From positions 1 through 64,000 of IMG/VR virus record IMGVR_UViG_3300047483_000245: a DNA stretch of 64,000 nucleotides, one strand, 5' to 3'. This document shows, piece by piece, positions 14,994 to 23,554 of this stretch; position 1 is the stretch's first letter; the number at the start of each line of letters is the position of its first letter. Position numbers and translations under genes: made by a program. The stretch comes from a virus. The notes beneath the pieces were generated by a model. That model had not been told where the DNA came from. It did no database searches and worked only from the letters and a program-made list of their open reading frames with translations.

Positions 14994-15808
14994 TGTTCTT
15001 GTCTGATATTACTCCACGAGTTACTGTATATGAATCCCTGCGTCAAGTAAACGGACGTTGGGCCCGTGTTAACACGGAAACAAATACAGTCGTGGAGTTT
15101 TATCACGGTGACAACACTGTTATCGTTGAAGGCGGTAATGTTTTCAAGAGTGCAGAAGGCGAAGAACTAACACAGCGTATTAACCAAGCTGATGTAGAAC
15201 CAACTATCCGCTTTCTTGAAAAAATTACAGGCATTCCACACTTTGAACATGCACTAGGTACTACTGGCAAGACTCCAACAAGCGGAGACTTAGATATTGG
15301 TATGCCGCCTGGTGTTACCAAAGAGGAATTGGTTGCCAAGCTAAGTGCCTGGTGTTCACAGCATGGCGAAGATTCAAAAGCATTTATTAGAAAGTCTGGT
15401 ATTAGCGTACACTTTAAAACACCAATTGGTGGTAGTCCCGAGCGTGGTTATGTACAAACTGACTTTATGTTTGTTCCTAACCTAGACTTTGCAAAATTTG
15501 CAATGGCTGCTGATCCACACAGCAAGTACCGCGGTGCCCACAAACAAATTCTACTAAGTAGCATTGCTAAAGTAAAAGGCTTTACATGGAATCCAACCAC
15601 TGGTTTAATTGATCGTGCAACAAAGAAGTTAGTTGACAACGGCGACGACCCAGATTACATTGCTACACTGCTATTTGGTCATGGCTTTGATCGTACTAGT
15701 TTAACCAGTGTAGAAGCAGTTCTTAAAGCACTAGAAAATAATCCTGAGCGTGAAGCGTTATTAGCAGATGCTAGAGAAACTTTAGGCCGCGAAGGAGTTG
15801 AAATTTAA
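14993..15808 (+). CDS. Late nucleotidyltransferase-fold protein
   Basis: 271 residues, start overlapping the previous stop (TAATG). GTTGKTPTSGDLDIGM contains the G-S/T and D-x-D of the polymerase beta-type nucleotidyltransferase fold, and VQTDFMFV supplies the third acidic residue. The N-terminus (MFLSDITPRVTVYES) fits the leader pattern loosely, with a Glu-Ser junction. Similar proteins occur in marine T4-like phages as far as I recall. Substrate unknown; could modify tRNA, protein or a small molecule in the host if injected. Confidence 0.7.
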   Translation: MFLSDITPRVTVYESLRQVNGRWARVNTETNTVVEFYHGDNTVIVEGGNVFKSAEGEELTQRINQADVEPTIRFLEKITGIPHFEHALGTTGKTPTSGDLDIGMPPGVTKEELVAKLSAWCSQHGEDSKAFIRKSGISVHFKTPIGGSPERGYVQTDFMFVPNLDFAKFAMAADPHSKYRGAHKQILLSSIAKVKGFTWNPTTGLIDRATKKLVDNGDDPDYIATLLFGHGFDRTSLTSVEAVLKALENNPEREALLADARETLGREGVEI

Positions 15809-15809
15809 A

Positions 15810-17306
15810 ATGTTATTACGTCAATTATTAACTGAAGCACAAACTTTAGACCCAAGCGCAATTAAAAAACGAGAAGGTCGATTTGAGCAATTTTTGCAAT
15901 ACATCAAAGACAAAAATCCTTTCTACACTGTAGACGGCGAGGCAGTTGTTATTGCACAAAGCGAAATCAAACGTCTACAAACTCTAAATGACACTGGCGA
16001 GTTTTCAGGACAAGTTATGTTAAAAGATGCTGATGGAAAAAATTGGCCGTTGAGCAAGTTCTTAAAGACTCCTCCTTTTGGCCAAGCAGTTGTCCCTGGC
16101 GGCGATGGCAGCGAAGGTGACAGTGAAAACGCAGGTAAAGAAGCACTAATAGTAAAACCCAAACAAATTGGTATCACTGACAAAAACTTTAAAGCAACTG
16201 ACTTGGGCAAAATGATTGTTTCTAATTCTGCGTTAAAGTCTACAGAATACGGAAAAGTAGTTATTGAAATGGCCAATCAGATCATGAGAGGCCAGCCTGC
16301 TGTTATACCCGAACAGTTCAGACGCAACAAGGCAATACGAGCAGCTATCATTGATTATGCTGGCGAGTATCTAGGCGTGTTGGCGTTAATTTACGGGCAA
16401 TCTGAATTTCCAAAGCAAGCCGAGTTCTTAAAGTGGTTAGGTGGAAGTTTAACTGATTTAACTTTGAATTTTCCCGGCAAAACCAATAACCCATTGGCTG
16501 ATAGCTTTGCAACTGTAACTAACCCAGAATCACAGCGCCAGATTAATATTTCTAGCAAAGGTCAAAAAGGTGGGGCGGCCCCTAGCATTGGTGCATCAAT
16601 TACAGTACCCAACGAAATGCGAGGTAAAAAGAAATTCCAATTTGCAATCGACTTTATTGACCTACTTCAGAACAAGTCTTTACCAAAACCAGCCAGTGTA
16701 AGTCAGATATTTCAGGCCATGAATCTACTACACTCAAATAAGCCAAACTTGATTCCTGACGAATTTAAAAAATATGTTCCTTGGAAGCCAAGTATTATGG
16801 ACGAAGTCATGAGTAGTATCCGTGGCAAGACACCAATGGCCAAATATCAAGAAATTATCAGCAAGGAAGAAGGCAACGGAACCGACGGCGGCAAGTTGGC
16901 ATACGCAGCCAAGAAAGCTGTAATCAATGCATTCAACAGTGGGGAAGTTCCTGAATTTCAGGCCGCAATCTTAGAAATTTTAGATATGAACTTTGTTCAG
17001 CAGTATGCAGATATTGAAAGTCTAAGAACTGGCGTAGTTAAATTCTACACCCAATGGCCTGCCAAGTTAGATGGTGTTGTCACAGTTGAAACCAAATCAG
17101 GTGCAACAGACCCTACCAAAGGAGCATTTAGCTTTAAACTAAAGCCGCCAGGATCAAAAGCTGATCCAATGCCCGACTTGGACCCAGATGATAACGTAGT
17201 CGCTAAGCCTAGCTCAATCTCAACAAATCGCCAAACAGTCAAGAAGATTGTGCCCAAGGACAAGCCTGCTATGACTACAACCAGCACTACACGTCAACTA
17301 AAGTAA
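15810..17306 (+). CDS. Large late protein with capsid-targeting-like leader, unknown core
   Basis: 498 residues. The ATG at 15810 gives MLLRQLLTEAQ, a very good match to the leader pattern (L-T-E then Ala), and GAAGGAG lies 12 bases upstream; a TTG four codons earlier touches that site and is rejected. The centre has INISSKGQKGGAAPSIGAS, which could be the S-x-K strand of a PD-(D/E)xK-like nuclease fold, though the acidic partners are not clear. A Pro/Asp-rich linker and a basic tail end the protein. Probably an internal virion protein. Confidence 0.65.
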   Translation: MLLRQLLTEAQTLDPSAIKKREGRFEQFLQYIKDKNPFYTVDGEAVVIAQSEIKRLQTLNDTGEFSGQVMLKDADGKNWPLSKFLKTPPFGQAVVPGGDGSEGDSENAGKEALIVKPKQIGITDKNFKATDLGKMIVSNSALKSTEYGKVVIEMANQIMRGQPAVIPEQFRRNKAIRAAIIDYAGEYLGVLALIYGQSEFPKQAEFLKWLGGSLTDLTLNFPGKTNNPLADSFATVTNPESQRQINISSKGQKGGAAPSIGASITVPNEMRGKKKFQFAIDFIDLLQNKSLPKPASVSQIFQAMNLLHSNKPNLIPDEFKKYVPWKPSIMDEVMSSIRGKTPMAKYQEIISKEEGNGTDGGKLAYAAKKAVINAFNSGEVPEFQAAILEILDMNFVQQYADIESLRTGVVKFYTQWPAKLDGVVTVETKSGATDPTKGAFSFKLKPPGSKADPMPDLDPDDNVVAKPSSISTNRQTVKKIVPKDKPAMTTTSTTRQLK

Positions 17307-17342
17307 AATTAAGTAGCACTTTATTAATCTAGCGCAAACTTT

Positions 17343-17381
17343 TAAATACTAAAGTAGGGAATTTAGGCCCCACTTTAGTAT
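17343..17381 (+). promoter_or_regulatory. Late promoter inside a start-blocking hairpin (csgF leader)
   Basis: TAAATACT (17343-17350) overlaps the 5' arm of a long hairpin: ATACTAAAGT (17346-17355) pairs with ACTTTAGTAT (17372-17381), plus GGG/CCC inside. The hairpin ends at the base before the ATG. Read-through RNA would hold the start region in a stem, while RNA started from the late promoter (about 17356) would lack the 5' arm. T4 genes e and soc are controlled this way. Confidence 0.6.
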
Positions 17382-17861
17382 ATGAAAAAGATAACTTTAG
17401 CACTAGTTTCAAGCGTGGCATTAAGTGCAGGTGCCGCCGAACTACAACACAATTTTAATAGCCCAGCCTTTAGCGGTTTGGGCTATTCGTCGCATGTCTT
17501 AACTCTAAAGCAGTTAGAAGATCAACAAAAAGACAAAAACAAACAAGCCGCAGAAGCATTAAAAGCGGCCGCTGAGCGTGAGGCTGCAAATACACCACAG
17601 GCACGTTTTAAAGCCAGCATGGAAACTCGCATTTACAGTGAGTTGGCCAAGCGTATTAGCGATAGCTTGTTTGGTTCAAGTCCAAGCGCACCAACTTGCA
17701 CACCTACCAGCAGTGGCGGCCCATGTGGTGACATTGACATTGGCGGACAAAACATTACTTGGACGATCCAAGGTACAAACATAATTGTTAGAATCGCTGA
17801 AATTGCAAATCCAAACAATTACACAGAATTAACAATGCCTTATGCGGCATTTAACATCTAA
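17382..17861 (+). CDS. csgF: CsgF-like curli assembly factor
   Basis: 159 residues with a signal peptide of about 19 (MKKITLALVSSVALSAGAA). The mature start, FNSPAFSGLGYSSHVLTL, is the CsgF segment that in E. coli plugs into the CsgG pore; the middle (RFKASMETRIYSELAKRISD) and the strand-rich C-terminus with a terminal Pro-containing strand also match the family. A Cys pair (CTPTSSGGPC) is an addition. CsgF helps anchor and nucleate curli fibres at the cell surface. It sits 9 bases before the csgG-like gene. Confidence 0.85.
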   Translation: MKKITLALVSSVALSAGAAELQHNFNSPAFSGLGYSSHVLTLKQLEDQQKDKNKQAAEALKAAAEREAANTPQARFKASMETRIYSELAKRISDSLFGSSPSAPTCTPTSSGGPCGDIDIGGQNITWTIQGTNIIVRIAEIANPNNYTELTMPYAAFNI

Positions 17862-17870
17862 GGAACAACT

Positions 17871-18728
17871 ATGAAAAGAACAACGTTATCCTTAGCAATA
17901 TCAGCGGTACTTGTGCTGTCGGGTTGTGCTACAGGTTCTGCGATACGAGAAAAAGTCACTGGCAATCAATTTGATGCACCAGTGGTTGAACAAAATGTAT
18001 TTTTAAAAGATCAGTCGGCCAAGTTAATGCCGCCTGCAACTGGCCCAATCCCAGTGGCTGTTTATGGCTTTCAAGATAAAACTGGTCAGCGTAAAAGCAT
18101 TCCTAACATTGCCAGCTTATCAAGTGCAGTTACACAAGGTGCAGAAAGCTACTTGATCAAAGCATTACAAGATGTTGGACAAGCTCGTTGGTTTACAGTA
18201 TTAGAACGTGTTGGCTTAGAGAACTTAATCAAAGAGCGCCAAATGATTCGTCAAGCTCGCGAACAGTACCAAGGCAAAGATGCCAAGCCATTAACACCAA
18301 TGATGTTTGCAGGTATTATTGTTGAAGGCGGTATTGTTGGTTATGACAGCAACACATTAACAGGCGGATCCGGTGTTCGTTTATTAGGCATTGGGGCAAG
18401 CACACAATATCAAAGCGATACTGTTACAGTTAATTTAAGAACAGTAAGCGTTTCTACAGGCGAAGTGCTAACAAGCGTTACAGTGACCAAAACTGTATTA
18501 AGCTACATGGACAAATTTGGTGTGTTAAAATTTGTTGACAGCGGAACACAAAGTGTTGAAGCTGAAACTGGCGCTAGTATTAATGAAAGCATCAATAAAG
18601 CAGTTAATTTGGCTGTTCAGGCTGCTGTAGTCAATACTATTCACGAAGGTGCTCGTAAGGGGCACTGGAGTTTTAAGGAAGATAAGCCGGCGGCTGAAGA
18701 AGTAAAAGGCGGGGCAACTGCACAATAA
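17871..18728 (+). CDS. csgG: CsgG-like curli secretion pore (lipoprotein)
   Basis: 285 residues, close to the 277 of E. coli CsgG. Lipobox LSGC gives Cys 19. Family segments can be followed throughout: PIPVAVYGFQDKTGQRKSIP, SSAVTQGAESYLIKAL, RWFTVLERVGLENLIKERQM, IVEGGIVGYDSNTLTGG, GIGASTQYQSDTVTVNLR and TGEVLTSVTVTKTVLSY. CsgG forms a nonameric outer-membrane channel that exports curli subunits. An Ala/Glu/Lys-rich tail is extra. A phage copy could export the curlin-like proteins encoded next to it. Confidence 0.93.
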   Translation: MKRTTLSLAISAVLVLSGCATGSAIREKVTGNQFDAPVVEQNVFLKDQSAKLMPPATGPIPVAVYGFQDKTGQRKSIPNIASLSSAVTQGAESYLIKALQDVGQARWFTVLERVGLENLIKERQMIRQAREQYQGKDAKPLTPMMFAGIIVEGGIVGYDSNTLTGGSGVRLLGIGASTQYQSDTVTVNLRTVSVSTGEVLTSVTVTKTVLSYMDKFGVLKFVDSGTQSVEAETGASINESINKAVNLAVQAAVVNTIHEGARKGHWSFKEDKPAAEEVKGGATAQ

Positions 18729-18875
18729 GTTTAAGAAAAACTGTGCATGGATCTTGCTTGTACAGTATGTAGGTCTTGGAAAAACTTACACTCTCTGGCA
18801 AGATCATAGAGAGTTAATTAACGGGATATATCCCAAGGAGCTAGGCAGAGAAAAGTAATCTGTTTAGGTTTTAAA
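18729..18875 (+). promoter_or_regulatory. Structured 147-base leader before the curlin-like gene
   Basis: GATCTTGC (18750-18757) can pair with GCAAGATC (18798-18805); the latter also sits in the loop of another hairpin, ACTCTCT (18790-18796) with AGAGAGT (18808-18814). GGGATATATCCC (18823-18834) is a perfect palindrome and is followed by AAGGAG at 18835-18840, 35 bases from the ATG. Competing helices suggest an RNA switch or processing site that sets the level of the fibre protein. Confidence 0.45.
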
Positions 18876-19673
18876 ATGAATAGAAGTATAACAAAAGTTT
18901 GTTTGCTTACAGCGGCATTAATGGCTACTGGCACTGCATGGTCCCAAGCCGCAACTGGCCCAAACAAAGTATACATTGAACAAATTGGCAATAGCAACAC
19001 TGTTACCATTCAACAAGTTGGCGGAACAAACAACGTAGGTGGTATTGCGTTGAGTACACCTACTAGTGTTAGCGCAAGTGGCATCACAACACTAAGTCCT
19101 GCGGCACCAAGTTCGTCTAACTATGCTACAATTACAGGTAGTAGCAACACGGTTGCACTTACACAAACTGGTAACGGCAACAGTGCTCAGTATGACTTGC
19201 AAGGCAACAACAACGTTTACACTAGTACAGTAACTGGCCACAGTAACCAAACTAGTCTAACAATTGGCGATGTTAACAATGCATCAAACTTGCGTAATAC
19301 TGTTACTGAAACTATCACAGGTGACAGCAACTTGATTATTCAGCAATTGGTGGGCAGTGATATCACTAGCACTACTGCAATCACTGGCAACTCAAACCAA
19401 ATTACCAAAGAGTTAAAAAGCTCAAACGGTACAAGTGATATTGACATTAGTGGTAACAGCAACGTGTTGAACATTCAACAAGTGGATGCGGCTGGTGCTA
19501 ATGGTCACTACTTAAAGCAAGTTATTGCTGGTAGCTTTAACAGTATCACAACTCAACAACAAGGTACAAACGATACCACAGTTGATATCCGCGCAACCGG
19601 CAGCAACAACACAATTACTGTAAGAACCAGCAGTAGTAGTATTGTTACTCCAGGTACAGCTATTGCGAGATAA
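18876..19673 (+). CDS. Curlin-repeat fibre subunit (CsgA/CsgB-like)
   Basis: 265 residues with a signal peptide (about 1-25, ending TAWSQA). The mature protein opens with VYIEQIGNSNTVTIQQVGG, the Q-x-G-x-x-N-x-x-x-x-Q spacing of curlin repeats, and continues with roughly eight further G-x-S/N-N-type units rich in Asn, Thr, Ser and Gln. Such proteins are secreted unfolded and assemble into amyloid beta-solenoid fibres. Longer than E. coli CsgA (about 150). Substrate of the CsgG-like pore by inference. Confidence 0.8.
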   Translation: MNRSITKVCLLTAALMATGTAWSQAATGPNKVYIEQIGNSNTVTIQQVGGTNNVGGIALSTPTSVSASGITTLSPAAPSSSNYATITGSSNTVALTQTGNGNSAQYDLQGNNNVYTSTVTGHSNQTSLTIGDVNNASNLRNTVTETITGDSNLIIQQLVGSDITSTTAITGNSNQITKELKSSNGTSDIDISGNSNVLNIQQVDAAGANGHYLKQVIAGSFNSITTQQQGTNDTTVDIRATGSNNTITVRTSSSSIVTPGTAIAR

Positions 19674-19676
19674 TCA

Positions 19677-20783
19677 ATGTGGAAGGCGCTGTTTGCCACA
19701 CTTCTAATCGCAAGCAATACTACCACTTTTGCCAGTGGTAGTATTGGTGTTGTGTCCGACAATAAAGGAACACAATGTGAAGTACAACGTGGCAAAACAA
19801 AATCATCAGGCATAAAAGGTGCTAGCATTGAAAGCATGGATACCTACCTCACACAAGCCTGTGCCTCAAACATTACATTTAAAGACGACACCAAAGTAAA
19901 GGTTACAGAAAACTCCAAGTTGGTAATCGATGACTTTGTGTTTGATCCAAAAAATTCAGATGCTGGCAAACTAGCAATGAAAGTGACAATGGGCACTGTT
20001 CGTTATGCCAGCGGACAAATTGCTAAAAATAATCCACAACAGGTTGCAGTTAAAACACCAACTGCCAACATTGCTGTTCGTGGTACAGACTTTTCAATGA
20101 CTGTAGATGAAACAGGTCAAAGTTTAATTGTTCTATTGCCAAGTTGCAAAGAAGAAAGCGAACAAAAGAAATATGAGTTAGAGGAAAATCGTTGCAGAGT
20201 TGGACAGATATCTGTATCTAATAGTGCTGGCACAGTGGTATTAGATAAGGCATTTGAAGCCACATACATTACCAGTGCAGACATACGTCCAACTGCACCA
20301 ACAGTTATTCATACTGTTGAAAGTAAGATCAACAACAATTTAATTATCGTACGTCCGCACGAAGTAGAACGTGCTATCCGCGACAACACTGGTCGTACCA
20401 AACGCGAAGAATTAGAAGCTGAAATTGAAGCCGAGGCCGCCCGTCGTTTAGCGCAACGTGTTCGAGAGTCCAACGAAGAACTTGAACGTGCAAGATTATT
20501 AGCAATAGCAGAAGCTGCCGGTAAAACTGGTTGTAATGCAAGTACTAATATTTGCGTTACTTGGGCTAATCCTGATGCACAGGAAATACAAAGCCGTGGC
20601 AAGGGCATAGCATTTAGAAGCAACGAAGATCATTATGCTGAAGTAAAGACACAAGGCTACAGTAGCAATACTGCAATTACCATTGTACATAACGATGCCA
20701 GTGCCAGTGAACTAATTGGTGCAGGTGGCGGCGGGGGCAATACTGTTTATATCAAGCAGAACCTTGGGGTGCTACGCAGATGA
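19677..20783 (+). CDS. Secreted FecR-domain protein of the curli cluster
   Basis: 368 residues with a signal peptide (about 1-19). Residues about 60-155 match the FecR domain, including TPTANIAVRGTDFSM, the family's most conserved strand. A long charged helix (about 235-280) follows, and the protein ends in a glycine run and NTVYIKQNLGVLRR. VYI-x-Q is also how the two curlin-like proteins begin (VYIEQIG, VYIDQIG), so this end may join or cap the fibre. The domain is seen; the role is inferred. Confidence 0.75.
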   Translation: MWKALFATLLIASNTTTFASGSIGVVSDNKGTQCEVQRGKTKSSGIKGASIESMDTYLTQACASNITFKDDTKVKVTENSKLVIDDFVFDPKNSDAGKLAMKVTMGTVRYASGQIAKNNPQQVAVKTPTANIAVRGTDFSMTVDETGQSLIVLLPSCKEESEQKKYELEENRCRVGQISVSNSAGTVVLDKAFEATYITSADIRPTAPTVIHTVESKINNNLIIVRPHEVERAIRDNTGRTKREELEAEIEAEAARRLAQRVRESNEELERARLLAIAEAAGKTGCNASTNICVTWANPDAQEIQSRGKGIAFRSNEDHYAEVKTQGYSSNTAITIVHNDASASELIGAGGGGGNTVYIKQNLGVLRR

Positions 20784-20956
20784 TGTTTGAAAGCGAATTG
20801 CGTCACATGTACCAGGCCTGGCAGCAAGGACAAGACAATTACATACTTGATTCACACCGTTTTGTTGAATGGGCAGCGGCATGGAACAAGGCATCAACAG
20901 ATGTAATGCTAAAAGAGCTACAGCGTTATTCTTGGTTTAAAAGGTTAGAGGCATGA
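20780..20956 (+). CDS. Small protein of the curli cluster, unknown
   Basis: 58 residues, Trp/Gln/Arg-rich (YQAWQQGQDN, FVEWAAAW), no signal peptide. ATGA overlaps on both sides lock it into the operon. It might be a cytoplasmic chaperone for the fibre subunits, but nothing proves this. Confidence 0.6.
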   Translation: MMFESELRHMYQAWQQGQDNYILDSHRFVEWAAAWNKASTDVMLKELQRYSWFKRLEA

Positions 20957-21516
20957 AAAAGATATTTTTATTATTGTTGTTATTGTGTTTAAATGCGTTT
21001 GCCCAAACAAATAACAGCCGAGTTTACATTGACCAAATTGGAAATATGAGTAGCATAGCTGTAAACCAGTCTGGAACAAAGAACAACTACGCTGAATATA
21101 TCAGCAGTGGATCATTGAACACTATAGCAATCACTCAAACTAGCAATTCTCTTACTGTGTCAAACTACGCAGTTGTAACAGTGCCTAGCGACAATAATAC
21201 AGTAAATGTTATTCAGCAAAGCATTGGCGGAGACAAAGTAATCTTTGCCACCGTTAATAATGGCGGTAATAGTTTACTAATTCAACAAAAGGATTCGGGA
21301 AGTCACTGGGCTGATATTACCCTTTCTGGCGGTAGTAAAAACGTTGATGTTACTCAGCAAGGCAGTGCCAGTCACATGGCTCGTATCAATCTAAGTGGTT
21401 TGGCACAAGATTTAAGCATAACTCAAAGTGGTAGCACTCAACAATACTATTCAATCACTAGCAATTGTGCTACAGCAGGTGGTTGTGCTAAGATCACTGT
21501 CAATCAAGGACAGTAA
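20953..21516 (+). CDS. Second curlin-repeat protein (possible nucleator)
   Basis: 187 residues with a signal peptide (about 1-17, ending NAFA). The mature start VYIDQIGNMSSIAVNQSGT parallels that of the 18876 protein, and at least five further strands with I-x-x-Q spacing follow (NTIAITQ, NTVNVIQQ, NSLLIQQ, KNVDVTQQG, QDLSITQSG). It is about the size of CsgA/CsgB. With two curlin-like proteins, one may be the major subunit and this one the nucleator; which is which cannot be told from sequence. Confidence 0.75.
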   Translation: MKKIFLLLLLLCLNAFAQTNNSRVYIDQIGNMSSIAVNQSGTKNNYAEYISSGSLNTIAITQTSNSLTVSNYAVVTVPSDNNTVNVIQQSIGGDKVIFATVNNGGNSLLIQQKDSGSHWADITLSGGSKNVDVTQQGSASHMARINLSGLAQDLSITQSGSTQQYYSITSNCATAGGCAKITVNQGQ

Positions 21517-21528
21517 GACTTAAAATAG

Positions 21529-21536
21529 TATAAATA
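21529..21536 (+). promoter_or_regulatory. T4-like late promoter TATAAATA
   Basis: A perfect TATAAATA, 7 bases before the ATG at 21544, with no ribosome binding site between. Confidence 0.75.
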
Positions 21537-21543
21537 CGTTACT

Positions 21544-23553
21544 ATGAAATTACGTGACGTCAACCCCCAACAACCAGTTTTAGCCGAACAACAGCTAGAC
21601 GAAATTAACATGAGCCCATCTAGCTTAAAGCAGTTGGCCAGCCAAATCACAGCCCGCGCAGGTATGGAATTTGAAATGATCGTTCCAAATGCCGAAAATA
21701 ACGAAGGCGGCGATATGGAACCTGACTATGATCAAGATCAGCGTACTCGTAGCTTTGGGGACATTGAAGAATTCTTTAACGATGGGGATTACAACGGTTC
21801 GCGTCAAGTGCGTGAATTAATAGCGGCACTACAAGAACGCTATTACGAGTGGGAAAGCGAAAAGATTGACGAAGATTGGGCGTCAGACGGGGAAGACTAT
21901 TTGCGTGATTGGATCCACAATAACGAATGGATCGAAGAAGATAAAATTCGCGAGCATTTAGAATCACAAGGTCTTGACGAAGAAGAAATTGATGCGGCCA
22001 TGTCAGCTGGCAACAGTGCTCCACGTTATAGTAAACTGGATGTACAACAGGCCGCACGCGAATCAGATGAAAATTACGATCGCTACATGGAAGCTAAAAG
22101 TGCCGCAGATGAAGAATTTGATGAATTAGTAACGTCTGAGTGGGAAAGTCGTGGTAGCATGTATGACTCTGCACTGGACGAGTATCGCGAAGAAAATCAA
22201 GGCAATGCTGATGAAGAAGACTTTTTATCGTCTGAGGGTTTACGATACATGAGTGATGTTGCCAATGAGTTCAGTGGTGATATTACATGGCCCTATTGGA
22301 CAACACCGTACGGTGGCGAAGTTAGTGCAGAAGAAGTTGCCAAGGACTTTGCTGAAGCAATTGGACGTAGTGTAAAAGCCAGTGGCTCTTATCACTCAGG
22401 TGGCGTACAGCGTCCCAATGCCGAAAACTTGCACTACATTGTAGAACCAGACGGTAGCTTAGAGGCTGATGACAGCGGAGATGGAGGCTTGGAGTTTGTT
22501 AGCCCGGCACTGCCTATTGCTGAACTATTAAGTGACTTAGACAAAGTTGCCAAGTGGGCCAGCAGTTATGGCTGCTACACAAACAACTCAACTGGTTTGC
22601 ACATCAACGTCAGCGTTGAAGGCTGGTCGGGCGATGTTGGCAAGTTAGACTATGTCAAGTTGGCATTGTTGTTAGGCGACAATTATATCTTAGACAAGTT
22701 TGGTCGTGCTGGCAATACCTATTGCAAAAGTGCCATGAACGAAATCAAATCTCGTGTAAGTCAACGTCCCGAAGATGCAGGTGTGCTACTGCAAAAGATG
22801 AAAAGTGGCCTAGACAGTTTGGCCAGTAAAGCAATCCACTCTGGTGTTACAAGCAAATACACAAGTATCAATACTAAAAATGGTTACATTGAATTCCGTA
22901 GTCCTGGTGGCGACTGGTTAGGAGCGTATGCCGCTGATCCTGGTTCTATTACCAATACCTTGCTACGATTTGTTGTAGCATTAGATGCCGCAGTGGACCC
23001 AGAGAAGTACAAACAAGAGTACTTGAAAAAGTTATACGCAATCTTACAACCCAAGACACACAACGACACCATGGCCTACTTTGCACAGTATGCCGCAGGA
23101 CAAATGCCCAAGGCTGCATTAAAGAGTTTTATTCGTCAAGCACAGTTAGAGCGTCAAGGTAAAAAGCCTGAGCCCGAGCAAAAAGAACCAAATTACTATA
23201 TTTCTGATCGCGACACTGGTCAAGTTTATCACAAGTATTATGCAGCCAACAACAACGATGCATTTGAATACCTACAGCGTTGGAAAGCACAAAGCTCGGC
23301 CCATGCCGGTGGCGATCACTTACAGTATGGCAAGATAATGCCGGGACAAGAACCTGGACAAACTACACCTAGATCTAGCGGTGGCGAGTGGACTGGCCAG
23401 TGGCTAATTAAAGACGGCAGTGATAGAGTGTTACACTCGTTTGGTGGTATAGGAAATAATCAAAGTGATGCAAATAGATTTGCTATCCAATGGCTAACTA
23501 GAAACGGATATGGACACGGTACTGAAGTCAGTGTAGTTCCAGAAATGAGATAA
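21544..23553 (+). CDS. Late protein with amidoligase (COOH-NH2 ligase) domain
   Basis: 669 residues. After a leader (MKLRDVNPQQPVLAE) a glutamine synthetase-like amidoligase domain can be followed: GMEFEMIVP near 40, GGLEFVSPAL near 325, TGLHINVSV near 360 and GYIEFRSPGGDW near 455. A highly acidic, Tyr/Trp-rich insert fills 50-250. The C-terminal 130 residues hold small strand-helix units (NDAFEYLQRWKAQ). Amidoligases form amide bonds between carboxylates and amines, so a packaged copy could modify host peptides, cell wall or metabolites. The domain is a reasonable match; the substrate is unknown. Confidence 0.7.
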   Translation: MKLRDVNPQQPVLAEQQLDEINMSPSSLKQLASQITARAGMEFEMIVPNAENNEGGDMEPDYDQDQRTRSFGDIEEFFNDGDYNGSRQVRELIAALQERYYEWESEKIDEDWASDGEDYLRDWIHNNEWIEEDKIREHLESQGLDEEEIDAAMSAGNSAPRYSKLDVQQAARESDENYDRYMEAKSAADEEFDELVTSEWESRGSMYDSALDEYREENQGNADEEDFLSSEGLRYMSDVANEFSGDITWPYWTTPYGGEVSAEEVAKDFAEAIGRSVKASGSYHSGGVQRPNAENLHYIVEPDGSLEADDSGDGGLEFVSPALPIAELLSDLDKVAKWASSYGCYTNNSTGLHINVSVEGWSGDVGKLDYVKLALLLGDNYILDKFGRAGNTYCKSAMNEIKSRVSQRPEDAGVLLQKMKSGLDSLASKAIHSGVTSKYTSINTKNGYIEFRSPGGDWLGAYAADPGSITNTLLRFVVALDAAVDPEKYKQEYLKKLYAILQPKTHNDTMAYFAQYAAGQMPKAALKSFIRQAQLERQGKKPEPEQKEPNYYISDRDTGQVYHKYYAANNNDAFEYLQRWKAQSSAHAGGDHLQYGKIMPGQEPGQTTPRSSGGEWTGQWLIKDGSDRVLHSFGGIGNNQSDANRFAIQWLTRNGYGHGTEVSVVPEMR

Positions 23554-23554
23554 T

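Noticed and set aside
17382-21516. Curli cluster as host contamination
   Set aside because: It is flanked by phage late genes, carries a TAAATA core in its leader and shows the ATGA overlaps typical of the rest of the window; assembly error still cannot be excluded without reads.
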